From a virus, in the IMG/VR virus record IMGVR_UViG_3300046724_000324, positions 1 through 40,716 of that record: 40,716 nt of DNA; one strand, written 5' to 3'. Under the pieces are notes generated by a model. The model ran no database searches, had not been told where the DNA came from, and was given only the letters and a program-made list of their open reading frames with translations. Both the position numbers and the translations under genes were made by a program. Shown here piece by piece: positions 1 to 9,500 of this stretch (within the stretch, counting starts at the first letter, position 1; the number at the start of each line of letters is the position of its first letter).

Positions 1-1
1 T

Positions 2-3000
2 GCTGCCGGCATGGGTGCCTACGAGGGCGTGAAGAACGGCAAGATCGAGGGCTACGGCGTCGCCTTCGCTGAGGGCGCCAAGATGGGCCTCCTGATGATG
101 ATGATGGGGGCCATGGGCCGCAGCACGGAGCGGCTCCTGAACCGGACGATCGGCATCCCGGCCAAGCTCGCTCAGGTTCTGTCTGGAGCTGCTGAGGGTG
201 TCGGCTTCGCCCACCTGGATCCCCACACCTGGGAGCTCGGTTGGCAGTTCCTGAAGAACCCCAACGCCGACACCTTCGCCCCCTACGCCAAGGTCATGGC
301 GATCAACTCGATCGCGATGGCGGCGATCAAGGGCGCCACCGGCACGACCCCTGGCGGCATGGCTGGCGAGGGGCTTCGTGACCTCCGTCAGCAACAGGAG
401 CTGTCCAAGACTGCTGCTGGCGCTGCTGCTCCAGAAGAGGTGGCTGCCTCGGCAACCGAGGCAGGGGTCTCAACAGAGGCCCTGGGAGCTCACGGAGAGG
501 CGCTGCGGCAGCGGGAGGTGACGGCAGGGAAGCTGCCGGAGCAGGCGCTGGAGGCACACCAGCGCGTTCAGGAGACCGGGGAACAGCTCAACCTGGAGCG
601 CACCGGACTTGCTTCCACCGAAGGTGAAAAGCAGGACGTGCGGTTCTCCACCGTGGAGGAGCTGCGGCGGATCAAGGAGATGCCGACTGGCCACGAGAAG
701 AACCAGGCGATTATCGACGCGCTCAACAGGTCGCGTGGGGCCCTGGGCAAGAGCTTCGCCAAGTTCGCCGAGGACGTGGTTCCCAAGGTCATTGGCCGTG
801 AGGAGTTGGAGCGTGCGAAGGAGATCGGCGAGGCTGGGCAGACCATCGCCAAGATGCTGGGGGTGCGCTACCGGCCGCCTGAACGAGGCGTGAACGAGAC
901 TGGAAACGAGCCATCCTCGTTCATTCAGCACGTCGCCAGGGAGACTCCGGGCGAAACGCCCATAGTGAGCTCGGGGGCAGATTCTGAGCGCCTCATGGCA
1001 CGAAGTGAGCCTCGACCCACACAACCTGGCACGCCGGCGTCCCAGCGGATGCAGCCGTCACTCGAGCAGGAAGGCGTGCCAGGCACCGCCAAGATCCGAG
1101 CCAGCGACGTGCTCAGGGACATGCAGGGCTACGAGGGTGACCCGGTGCGCGTCCCCATCCGCCAGGGGGTCGGCGTCAGGGGTCACAGCACCAAGGGCAT
1201 CCTGGGCTGGTTCCACACCCACGAGAACATCGTGCGCATGGAGGGCGCCAGGGACATCGTTACCGGGGCGCACGAGTGGTCACACGCCATGGACCGTGCC
1301 GCTGGCTTCTACTCGGAGGGGGTCAAGGACGTGGCTGGCCTCAAGGCTGCTGCTGCCACCTACCCTGGCTTGGAGAAGCTGCCGGAGAAGTCGCAGCGCA
1401 GCGAGGGTTGGGCTGAGTTCTGGGCACGGCACATGCTCGACGACCCGGACCTCAAGAAGGACACCGGCGCCTTCCACGATGAGGCGATGAAGTGGCTGGC
1501 TCAACCGCAACAGGCTGAGATCCGCGCGCAGGTCGAGAGAGTCCAGAGCTCGCTGCGGCAGTATCGAGACCAAGGTGCGGTGAAGCGCGGTGAGGCGGCG
1601 ATTCACTTCTACGACGACGAGAAGAGCATCCAGGAACTCAAGTCAGTCGGCGTGATGAAGGACACGCTGCCGCACAAGGCCGCTGGCTTCTTCCGAAAGC
1701 TGACCACGGCCTTTCGGAAGGCTGTGACTGACGATCTGGTCGGCCTGAAGAACGCTCAGTTCGAAGCGTTGAAGAGGGAGCTCGGTAGCAAGGAGGCGGC
1801 TCAGAAGGCTCTCGAGGAAACGCCGATCACCGCCAACCCGGCGAGGTTGATGGATGTCTTGAGGATGACCGCCAGCAAGCAGGCCGAGAGGTTCTTGCTG
1901 CACTCCACTCACAACTTGAAGGGTGAGCGCACTGGCATCTCAGGTCAGGAGGCTCTTGGAAGTTTCGACAGTAGGCAGCAGCGAGTCGATTTCGAGAACT
2001 ACCTTCGAGCCAAGCGAGAGCTCGAGGACATCGAGAAGGGCAAAGAGACGACCATCAGCAAGCAGGACAACCTGACGACGGTCGCCAAGCTCGAGACCAA
2101 AGACTTTGTGGATCGTGCCGAGGCGCTGAAGCAATACGACAATCGAGTCATCGACTACGGCACGGAGGGCGGCCTCTGGAGTAACGAGCAAGCTGACGCG
2201 ATCAAGAACGCCTACAAGGTCTACGTGCCGTTCATGCGCTTCCTGGAAGGCCCGAAGGTGATCGCGCCAGGTCGCGGAGTTGCCGAGCGTGGCACCGGGG
2301 TCCGCAGTTCTCACGGTTCGCAGCTCGAGATCGTCGATCCGCTCACCTCGATCGCGGACATGACCAGGAACGTCATCACCAAGGCTCAGCAGAACATGGT
2401 GATGAAGGCGATGGTGAAGTTCGGCCTGCATCACGAAGGCGTTGGCAGCTTCGTCACCGAGGTGAAGCGCGGTCTCCTTCCGAAGGATCACCCGCTCCAG
2501 GAGATCGTCAAGGCTTTGCAGGCTGGTGCGCAGAGCGATCAGGCCTCAATGGCTCTCGACAAGGTTGGCGAGCTCCTCGAGTCGATGGAGAAGGCTGGAG
2601 AGATTGGTGCCATGGTCACCCTCTTCGGCCAACAGACCATCCCGAAGGGGAGCAAGCCGTTGATCGCGCACACGCTTCACCTGACTGAGGAAGAGATCAA
2701 CGAGTTGCCGACCGAACGCGCACAGAAGATGGCTCGAGAGAAGAACGGGAAACTGCTGTGGCTCGAGACCGACCTCGAAGCCTACGACGCGCTGATGGGC
2801 ATCGCATCTCCGCAGAGCTTCGTCGATCTGATGCCGGCCTTCGCCAGAGCGATCGTGGAGAAGCCGGCGAAGTGGTTGCGCGCTGGGGCCACTGTCGCTG
2901 CGCCGGCATTCGCTGCGCGCAACCAGGTCAGAGACGCGATCCAGAATGCGGTCTACTCCGGCGGTGACGGCAACCCAGTGGCAGCTGTAGGTCGCGCAAT

Positions 3001-4318
3001 CAAGGGCGCGATGCAGGTCATCGGTGGGAGTGAGGAATCCCAACTGTGGGACGCTCTTGGTGGCAGTGCGTCCACGTTCCACAGCACGGAGATCGCTGCT
3101 GGAAGGGCAGCTCCGATCCTGAGCGGTGAGTCGCGCGGAGTGATGACCAACCTGAAGTTTGCCTACGGCAAGATGGTCGACGCCATCGGCACACCTGAGT
3201 CGTTCCTCCGCGTCCAGGAGATGAAGATGGCCAGGGACAAGGCGCTGGCGGAGGGCAAGCCGACGCTCGAAGCTAACCTGCTCGGACTCGAGGCTGGCCG
3301 CGAGAGCGGGATCAACTACGCGCGCATGGGATCCCTGGTGCGCGGCCTGAACCGGATCACTCCCTACACCGGCGCCTCGGTCAACGCGACCGGCAAGTTC
3401 CTCCGTCAGCTCAGTGGGGCAGACGGAGGCAATGTCGCCTTGAAGACGATGCTGCGTGGCTTCACTTCGATCACGGTGCCGACCCTGGCGCTGTGGTGGC
3501 TCAACAAAGACAAGGAGTGGTATCAGCAGCTGCCAGAGTGGGAGAGGCTCAACTACTGGCACATCGACCTTCCGTTCGGCATTGGAAGGTTGAAGATCAG
3601 CAAGCCGTTCGAGCTGGGAAGGTTGTTCGGGAACCTGCCAGAGCATGTGTTCGACCTGATGCACGGCAGCAACCCGATGAGCACCGGCAAGGTCATGGGG
3701 GACTTCTTCCAAAGCCTTTTGCCGAACTCGATGATGCCCGCTTTCATGGCTCCGATCGTCGCTGCCTGGGCCAACAAGGATCCGTTCACCGGCAGATCTA
3801 TCGTGCCAGACTGGATGGAGCGCAGTCGGCTGCCGCACGACCAGGTGACCGCCTACACCAGGTGGTATGGCAAGATGCTCTCCGATGCCTTCCTGCTGAC
3901 CGGGCTCGACGTTTCACCGATGCACATCGAGCACTTCACCAACCAGATGACTGGTGGAATGATCGGCCGAGTCAGCGACTTCACCGAGTCAATGGCCGAG
4001 CTTGGTGGGTTCGTGAAGTCTCACGAGCACCTGCACGCCACCGATATCCCTGTGGTCGGCACGATGTTCGGCCGAGGAGACTTCACTCAGAGCCGCGACG
4101 TGCAGAAGATCTTCGATCTTAGTTCGGAGTTCGAACAGAAGGCCGGCAGCAAGCAGCTGACCATCGACGACCGTCGGCAGCAGCACCAGGTCGACATGGC
4201 GAAGAAGCGCATCAGCCTGATCATGGGCCAGGCTAGGGATGGGAAGATCTCTCGCGACGACGCGAACAAGCAAGCCTACGATGTCGCCCACGACGCCCTA
4301 GAAAGGTTCAAACCATGA
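2..4318 (+). CDS. Large polyvalent virion protein with metallopeptidase motif and LPD38-like region (5' partial)
   Basis: The frame is open to the left edge and the first ATG (position 11) has no Shine-Dalgarno sequence, so the N-terminus is probably missing; residues are numbered from that ATG. An HEWSH motif at 421-425 followed by acidic residues at 465 and 469 (SEGWAEFW) fits a zincin-type metallopeptidase. Residues about 936-1200 carry features I associate with the large polyvalent protein-associated domain 38 (LPD38): KWLRAGATVAAPAFAARN, then a TPYTGASVNATGKFL stretch and YQQLPEWERLNYW. Proteins of this kind are thought to travel in the virion and enter the cell with the DNA, carrying several effector domains. 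Residues about 140-340 look low-complexity and linker-like. It is followed by a lipoprotein gene with an ATGA overlap. The family call is from recalled motifs; the peptidase activity is inferred. Confidence 0.75.
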   Translation, partial: AAGMGAYEGVKNGKIEGYGVAFAEGAKMGLLMMMMGAMGRSTERLLNRTIGIPAKLAQVLSGAAEGVGFAHLDPHTWELGWQFLKNPNADTFAPYAKVMAINSIAMAAIKGATGTTPGGMAGEGLRDLRQQQELSKTAAGAAAPEEVAASATEAGVSTEALGAHGEALRQREVTAGKLPEQALEAHQRVQETGEQLNLERTGLASTEGEKQDVRFSTVEELRRIKEMPTGHEKNQAIIDALNRSRGALGKSFAKFAEDVVPKVIGREELERAKEIGEAGQTIAKMLGVRYRPPERGVNETGNEPSSFIQHVARETPGETPIVSSGADSERLMARSEPRPTQPGTPASQRMQPSLEQEGVPGTAKIRASDVLRDMQGYEGDPVRVPIRQGVGVRGHSTKGILGWFHTHENIVRMEGARDIVTGAHEWSHAMDRAAGFYSEGVKDVAGLKAAAATYPGLEKLPEKSQRSEGWAEFWARHMLDDPDLKKDTGAFHDEAMKWLAQPQQAEIRAQVERVQSSLRQYRDQGAVKRGEAAIHFYDDEKSIQELKSVGVMKDTLPHKAAGFFRKLTTAFRKAVTDDLVGLKNAQFEALKRELGSKEAAQKALEETPITANPARLMDVLRMTASKQAERFLLHSTHNLKGERTGISGQEALGSFDSRQQRVDFENYLRAKRELEDIEKGKETTISKQDNLTTVAKLETKDFVDRAEALKQYDNRVIDYGTEGGLWSNEQADAIKNAYKVYVPFMRFLEGPKVIAPGRGVAERGTGVRSSHGSQLEIVDPLTSIADMTRNVITKAQQNMVMKAMVKFGLHHEGVGSFVTEVKRGLLPKDHPLQEIVKALQAGAQSDQASMALDKVGELLESMEKAGEIGAMVTLFGQQTIPKGSKPLIAHTLHLTEEEINELPTERAQKMAREKNGKLLWLETDLEAYDALMGIASPQSFVDLMPAFARAIVEKPAKWLRAGATVAAPAFAARNQVRDAIQNAVYSGGDGNPVAAVGRAIKGAMQVIGGSEESQLWDALGGSASTFHSTEIAAGRAAPILSGESRGVMTNLKFAYGKMVDAIGTPESFLRVQEMKMARDKALAEGKPTLEANLLGLEAGRESGINYARMGSLVRGLNRITPYTGASVNATGKFLRQLSGADGGNVALKTMLRGFTSITVPTLALWWLNKDKEWYQQLPEWERLNYWHIDLPFGIGRLKISKPFELGRLFGNLPEHVFDLMHGSNPMSTGKVMGDFFQSLLPNSMMPAFMAPIVAAWANKDPFTGRSIVPDWMERSRLPHDQVTAYTRWYGKMLSDAFLLTGLDVSPMHIEHFTNQMTGGMIGRVSDFTESMAELGGFVKSHEHLHATDIPVVGTMFGRGDFTQSRDVQKIFDLSSEFEQKAGSKQLTIDDRRQQHQVDMAKKRISLIMGQARDGKISRDDANKQAYDVAHDALERFKP

Positions 4319-4710
4319 AGCTCCTCCTGTTCGCTCTCCTCCTCTGCTTTCTGCCGTCCTGCGCCGCCTTCCGCGACCTCGCGAAGAACGAAGCGAGAAA
4401 GCTCTGGAACGAAGAGCTGAAGCCAGCGGTGGAGGAGAAGATCACCGCGAAGCTCAACGAGAAGGCGCCGCAGCTCGTCGCTCAACTCGATACGAACAAG
4501 AACGGGCGTGTCGAGCTCGACGAGATCAAGGGCATCAACGTGAAGGATCCACAGCTGTGGCTGACGGTGATGAACATCATCGGCACCCTGCTGGTCGCCA
4601 ACGGGAGCAAAAAGCGTGATGACCAACTCTGGGACTCGCATGCGGACACGAAGGTCGCAATGGCCACTTCTGGCGTCCCTGTTCGTGGCTTCAGCGGCAA
4701 CAGCAGCTAG
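4315..4710 (+). CDS. Small lipoprotein with an EF-hand-like loop
   Basis: This 131-residue protein begins with a hydrophobic signal peptide ending in a lipobox (LPSC, Cys16), so it is expected to be an envelope lipoprotein. Residues 59-70 match a canonical EF-hand calcium loop (D-x-N-x-N-G-x-V-x-x-x-E), preceded by a helix rich in Lys and Glu (about 20-56). The start ATG overlaps the TGA of the polyvalent protein gene (ATGA), which implies translational coupling. The C-terminal 30 residues overlap another short reading frame. No enzymatic domain is visible. Its position beside other short membrane proteins suggests a lysis or envelope role, possibly an outer-membrane spanin-like component, but that is inference. 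Confidence 0.75.
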   Translation: MKLLLFALLLCFLPSCAAFRDLAKNEARKLWNEELKPAVEEKITAKLNEKAPQLVAQLDTNKNGRVELDEIKGINVKDPQLWLTVMNIIGTLLVANGSKKRDDQLWDSHADTKVAMATSGVPVRGFSGNSS

Positions 4711-4831
4711 TTGCGTCCACACGCTCGATGCAGTGTCGGCGTTGCCCGACGGCTACTGGACTGCGACCTACAATCTTTTTGACGGAGTGCTCTCGGACCT
4801 ATGGTCTCTTCTAGCGATGATCTTGCCGTGA
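4616..4831 (+). CDS. Possible short exported or membrane protein overlapping its neighbours
   Basis: This 71-residue frame overlaps the upstream lipoprotein gene by 95 nt and the downstream gene by 31 nt, and otherwise fills the gap between them. A GGGAG sequence lies about 11 nt before the ATG. The protein has basic residues (RTRR), a hydrophobic stretch (PLLASLFVASAATAASC) that could be a signal peptide or lipobox-like site, and a hydrophobic C-terminus. Short overlapping exported proteins are common in phage lysis cassettes (the Rz/Rz1 type). The lipobox is poor (Ala at -3) and the frame could be chance, so this is a low-confidence call. Confidence 0.35.
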   Translation: MMTNSGTRMRTRRSQWPLLASLFVASAATAASCVHTLDAVSALPDGYWTATYNLFDGVLSDLWSLLAMILP

Positions 4832-5091
4832 AGATCGACCCAGCCGCGGCCTTCCTCAAACTTGGTCCAGCAGTAGGCGTGATGCTCGCCTTCGCGAGCG
4901 GCGCCGTGTGGATCAATGCGAACTTCCAAGAGCTGTCCTTCAGCAACAAGCAGCTCACGCAAGCGATTGGTCAACTCGAGCACCGCATCGACGGAATGCA
5001 GGACCGATGGACAACGAGAGACATGGCACAGTGGGTCGAGCTCCTGAAAGCGAAGAACTCGACCCTGTTGATTCCCGACGTGCCTCGGTGA
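4801..5091 (+). CDS. Single-pass membrane protein with coiled-coil tail
   Basis: This 96-residue protein has one predicted membrane segment at about 20-39 (GPAVGVMLAFASGAVWI), followed by a helical region of coiled-coil character (SNKQLTQAIGQLEHRIDGM) and a C-terminal part with W-x-T-R-D-M-x-x-W and a final IPDVP. Short phage proteins of this shape often sit next to lysis genes, and an inner-membrane anchor with a periplasmic coiled coil is the layout of an i-spanin. No spanin family match can be proven by eye. Its TGA overlaps the ATG of the next gene (TGATG), so the two are probably translated together. Confidence 0.65.
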   Translation: MVSSSDDLAVKIDPAAAFLKLGPAVGVMLAFASGAVWINANFQELSFSNKQLTQAIGQLEHRIDGMQDRWTTRDMAQWVELLKAKNSTLLIPDVPR

Positions 5092-5747
5092 TGTTCAGGA
5101 TCTTCTGGCTCGCCTACTGGACGTTCATCATCCTGCTGTTCGTGGTCCTGCTGAAGGGCTGCGCCTCTCCTCCGCACGCCAAGACCCTTCCGCCTCTCGC
5201 GCAGGCCAAGGAGTCGACGATCGACAAGGTGTTGGAGCGGCCGCTGGTCGATGCTGTGCTGTCGATCCTGGCTGCAGCGCCGCACTACGAGGGGCAGATC
5301 CTCGAGCACTGGGGCACGACGACAGGCCGCAGTCGCGGCGGTGTGAACCCCTACATCTGGCTGCCGAAGACTGACCGGCACCCGAAGGTCGGCGAGGATG
5401 TGGTGCTCACGTTCACTACACGCGCCCTGAAGCCGTTCCCGATCGAAGACCTCTACCTGGTGATCGGCACCAAGATGCTCGACGCGCCGGTGGACTTCAC
5501 GCCCTATGGAATGCCTGGCTCGCAGCTGCTGATTGATCCTGAGTGGATTGTGCGCGTCCCTGCCAGACAAGATGTGGATGGCATGGTAAGGCACCAAGCA
5601 CAGACCGGCGAGGCTGTGCTTCGGTGGACTGCTCCTGTGTGGTCGGCAGGGATGCGCTTTTTCATCCAGATCGTGACTGCGAGCCCCGGCGAGACAGCTT
5701 CAGGGTTTCTTGCCTCTCATGCCGTAGAAGTCCTAGTCGGCTCATAA
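5091..5747 (+). CDS. Membrane-anchored or lipoprotein-like hypothetical protein
   Basis: This 218-residue protein starts at the ATG that overlaps the preceding stop codon. A strongly hydrophobic N-terminal segment (about 5-21) ends in LKGC, with Cys24 in a lipobox-like position; Lys at -2 is unusual, so an uncleaved anchor is equally possible. The remainder is soluble and contains beta-rich stretches (EDVVLTFTTRALKPF, DLYLVIGTKM). I recognise no family. It ends the leftmost plus-strand block, and its last 86 nt are antisense to a minus-strand gene. Confidence 0.65.
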   Translation: MFRIFWLAYWTFIILLFVVLLKGCASPPHAKTLPPLAQAKESTIDKVLERPLVDAVLSILAAAPHYEGQILEHWGTTTGRSRGGVNPYIWLPKTDRHPKVGEDVVLTFTTRALKPFPIEDLYLVIGTKMLDAPVDFTPYGMPGSQLLIDPEWIVRVPARQDVDGMVRHQAQTGEAVLRWTAPVWSAGMRFFIQIVTASPGETASGFLASHAVEVLVGS

Positions 5748-5910
5748 CCCGGAAGATCGCGATCCCGATCCCGACCGCTGCGCAGTCAGGGCCCTCGATC
5801 TTGAAGACCTTGGCGCGTGTCTCCTCGAGGTCACGCAGCAGCGAGACCATCTCCTTGGTCATCTTCAGGCGCGGCCACTTCTTGACCCGCTTGACCTTCC
5901 TGTGCCTCAC
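5662..5910 (-). CDS. Small basic hypothetical protein at the end of the minus operon
   Basis: This 82-residue protein has a Lys/Arg-rich N-terminus (RHRKVKRVKKWPR) and a short, moderately hydrophobic stretch (CAAVGIGIAIF). Its ATG overlaps the TGA of the upstream RecU-like gene (ATGA), the same coupling seen along the whole minus-strand operon, which is the main reason for accepting it. The C-terminal 28 residues or so are antisense to the end of the plus-strand gene that stops at 5747. Function unknown. Confidence 0.55.
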   Translation of the reverse strand: MRHRKVKRVKKWPRLKMTKEMVSLLRDLEETRAKVFKIEGPDCAAVGIGIAIFRVMSRLGLLRHERQETLKLSRRGSQSRSG

Positions 5911-6317
5911 GACTGCAGCGCGTCGTTGAACCAGGCGAGCAGATCACCGACCTTGTAGCCCATCGCGTCCATCAGCGGGATCGACTTGCGACCGACGGCG
6001 AGCCTTGAAGCCTGGTGCCAGTGCATGCACATGATGTCGTCACCGTGCTGCCACACGACGATGGAGATCGCGCCACAGTTCGAAGCCTGGGTCAGTGCGC
6101 GCACCTGATGCACAAGAAGCCCTGGCTCTCCTCCGACAGGAAGAGACGACCGCTTCACCTGCTTGGCTTCGATGACGATCGCTCGCCCCTTGGAGGTGAA
6201 GCCGAAGAAGTCGCACGGTGTCTGTTGAAGCTCCTCCGGCACCTTGAACACAAAGGCGGCCTGCAGGTCGTAGATCGAGCGGAAGACTGAGCGCAGGCGC
6301 AGTTCGAGTTTGATCAT
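5907..6317 (-). CDS. RecU-like / PD-(D/E)XK Holliday-junction resolvase-type nuclease
   Basis: This 136-residue protein carries a PD-(D/E)XK nuclease signature: Asp36 in PCDFFG, then Glu50-Ala-Lys52 in a beta strand (RAIVIEAKQV), followed by a helix beginning HQVRAL (His70, Gln71). The order D...E-x-K...HQ, the short length and the DFFGF...IEAK spacing resemble RecU-type Holliday-junction resolvases and related phage resolvases. These cut branched DNA during recombination and before packaging. It is coupled to both neighbours by 4-nt overlaps and sits downstream of the primase-helicase, as expected for a replication and recombination module. The catalytic role follows from motif logic; the exact subfamily is uncertain. 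Confidence 0.7.
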   Translation of the reverse strand: MIKLELRLRSVFRSIYDLQAAFVFKVPEELQQTPCDFFGFTSKGRAIVIEAKQVKRSSLPVGGEPGLLVHQVRALTQASNCGAISIVVWQHGDDIMCMHWHQASRLAVGRKSIPLMDAMGYKVGDLLAWFNDALQS

Positions 6318-6547
6318 GTCTTCAGCAGCCTAACGAACTCGGCCTCGGCTGCACGGCAGATGGCCGACATCTCCATGTCGCTCTCCGTCGCTTGCATCTT
6401 AGTGGAGAACCTGTCGTCGAGCTCTTCGAACGCCTTCCAGAAGGACTCGGGCATGACCGGCTTCGCGTGCAGGTGGTAGAGCTTCTCGATCGACCGACTG
6501 AGCTCAGCCGCTTTCGACTTCATCCTGAGCTGATGCAGCTTGTTCAT
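6314..6547 (-). CDS. Small helical hypothetical protein
   Basis: This 77-residue, mostly helical, charged protein starts with MNKLHQLRMKSK. The ATG at 6547 is chosen because AGGGAG lies just upstream on the same strand (GAGGGAGATCA before ATG). The frame extends nine codons further, but without a comparable ribosome-binding site. The start lies 44 nt inside the end of the primase-helicase gene, a longer overlap than usual for this operon. It couples to the RecU-like gene by ATGA. I recognise no domain. Confidence 0.6.
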   Translation of the reverse strand: MNKLHQLRMKSKAAELSRSIEKLYHLHAKPVMPESFWKAFEELDDRFSTKMQATESDMEMSAICRAAEAEFVRLLKT

Positions 6548-9500
6548 TGATCTCCCTCTTCCACTGATGCTCAAGCAGGTGCAGCGGCGTGTCGAGTGGC
6601 ACCATGCCGTTCGGCCCGTCCTGGTTGATCGTGCTGACCGCTGGGCCGTTGCGCATCGAGAACCAGGTGCGCACGCCTTGCACTCTCGCTGGCCACAGCT
6701 CTGGGTAGTCCTCGGCCATCAGCAGCGCGCCCTTGACGATCTTGAAGCCGCCCTTCGTGAGGCGCAGCTGCACGAAGAAGCCGCGGCCCCCAGTGCGGTT
6801 GATCTCGAAGACACCCTTCCGCATCAACGTCATCAACCAACGCTCGAAGGCCGAATAGTCCATGCCGACGACAGAGCGCAGCTCTTCCTTGCTGACCGCT
6901 CCGAACAACTTGTTGAGCACGTTCCTCGCCTGCACTGGATCGTCCAGCCCAAGGTTGGCGGCGATCGCGAACTCCACACCGAACGGGTCCAGCACACTTT
7001 GCGAGCTCAGGCAGCTGGCGGAGAAGCGAGCGTAGCCGAGGTCTTCCCAGGTCTGCTCCAGCCACTTGATCGCCCACTGGACGTGGACCTTGCGCACGCT
7101 GCAGGTCGAGAGATCATTGCCCACATGGCTCAACGTCATGTTGGCTACAGCTACCGCGATGCGAAGGACGGAAAGCAGCTTTTCCTTCTGCGTGAACAGG
7201 GGAAGCTCTTCGGAATACTTCGCAGTCCACTCCTCCCCGACAACCTGACGCGCAAGTTCTACGGCCCCTTCAGCAAACGTGATCTGGTCTGGCTCCATGT
7301 TCCAGGCACGGATGACGACTGCCCGCATCAGGTCGACCGTCCAGTGGTTTTCTACATTCTGCGGACCGACGCTTTCCTCCAGCTCGTCGATACCTACGGC
7401 GAAGTCGAGGCGCGAAAGAGACTCTGGCGAGCCATAGAGCTGCAGCAGATGCTCGCACGGGTGAGCGAAGGACCGCTTCCCGCCGTTGAGCCAGTTGCAA
7501 ATCGAAACTAGGCGCACCGCTGCCGGCAGACTCTGCGAGCCGTAGATCTTGGTGCCTTCCACGCGGCCGATGTCTCTGGCGGCCTGCAGCATCGGGAAGA
7601 TGGCGACCTCCTTGCCGTCGTCGCTGAGCATCAGGTGCGCCTCGTCGAGCACGAGCATCTTGCCGTGGTTCCTCGGCAGCAGCCCTGGCTTCATCTTCTG
7701 CTGGCCAGCGACGCTGGCGCTGCCGATCGTGAATCCAGCTCTACTGAAGTTGCCCATCATCGTGAAGTGCTGACCGAGGCCGAGGTGAGCCAGGTAGGTG
7801 CGCGCGGCGACGCTCTTGCCAGACCTCGTTGCACCGATGATCGCGCAGTCGAGCCAGCCCCTCCGTTTGGTCCCCTCGTGGTGGATCCACAGAGCTGAGT
7901 GGGCGGCGAGCTCGAGGGTGGTGTGGATCGACTGCCGGCCGAAGACGTGCGTGACGTGGTTGCTCACGTCCATGTGGCGCACCGCCAGGTAGTCGTCGAT
8001 CTGGTCTGTGTGATCGGCCTTGTATGGCACGAGGTTCAGCAGGTCGAACTTCAACGGGCTGAGGTCGATCAGCTGCTTGTCGAGCGGCACCAGGTTGGTG
8101 CACCAGACCATGGCCGACTTGTTGGTTGGGTAGACCCGGCCGGTGATCTCCATCTCCCCGGAGAGAGGCGGCTGCTCTGTGCTTACCACCTCGATCATCC
8201 GCTGCTCGTCGTCCCCTTCCTTTGCCTGCGCCACCCACGCTGCCCCTGTCGTCCCTTCCTGCGTCTTCACCCTGCAGGGCGTGCATGATCGTGGCTTCCC
8301 AACCACGTTCTCGATGATCCACTCGGAGGGGTTGCGTTGGATCATCGCCTGCGCCAGCTGCTCCTGCCGGCCGCCCCAGTCGAGCACGCCACCTGGCGCG
8401 ACGATCGGTCCCTTGCATTGGGAGCAGATCGCCTTCGTCCCCATGTCGCACTCCAGGATCGAGGTCTTGGGGATCAACAGCACGTCGGTGTTCACTGCGC
8501 CGACCTGGCACCGCATCTTGACATCGGTGTGCAGCTTGTCGAAGACCTCGCCGTAGTTGATCTGCAGCGCCTTGGGCACGCTGCGCCGGCTCGCCTCGAG
8601 CGTGAACTGCGGGATCATCGCCAGGTCTTTGTTGCCTGCGTTCACCCAGTCGCGCAGGTCTGCGCCCCACTTCTCGAGAGGGTTGATCGGGATGGCGCGC
8701 AGGAACACCGGGCAGCGGTTCTGCGCGAAGCTGTCGCCAACGCCTTCGATCAGGTTCTTCCGGCGGCGCAGCATCTCGGTGCGCTTCTTCTCGTCCGGGG
8801 CGATGCTGTCCTCGCCAGGCCCTTGGAAGGTGTCGTTGTCGTAGCAGATCTCGACGGCGTGCCCCCTCCAGGCATCAGGGATGGCATGTGGCGGGATCGG
8901 TGACCCGGCCCCTCCGGTCCAGGTGACGACCATGATCCCCTTCTGTTCGAACTCCAGGGCATCGAGGGCAGCCAGAACGTCCCACTCGCCTTCGCAGAGC
9001 CAGATCAGCTGGTCTGGCTTGATCACGCCAAGGAACGGCCAGAAGCCGAGCGCGCCAGCTGAGCCAGAGACCGCGGCGCTCCAGGACCACTTCCGGTCGC
9101 CACCCGACGGGTTGTAGCGCCGATACCGCGGCCGCAACCTTCCGTCAGGCCAGAACTGCGTGAAGATGATCTCGCCATTGATGGCGCCGAGGTGCAGGCG
9201 CTCGATGCGCTCCTGATCGAAGTGGCCGCACCGCTGACGGAGGAAGGTGCGGAGGCCGTCGTTCTCTTCGTCCTCGAGGAGCGAGCGCGTGCACTCCTCC
9301 ATGAGCTCCACGGTCATCTCCTTCGGCCACGTCTTCGTGCCCTTCCTGCCCTTCCTCACCGGCAGCACGACGCCGAGCAGGTCAGCCAGAGCCTTGCACG
9401 AGTCGAACGGCTTGGTCGGCGAGAGCTGGTCCTTGATCGACCACCAGGCGAAGAGGTCGCCCTTGGTGCCGCATTGGTGGCACGTCAGCCAACCGCTCTT

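Noticed and set aside
2546-3838. 430-codon minus-strand frame opposite the polyvalent protein
   Set aside because: Antisense shadow, with no domain and no coupled neighbours.
8518-8523. TTGACA on the plus strand
   Set aside because: It lies inside the minus-strand primase gene and has no -10 or downstream plus-strand gene.
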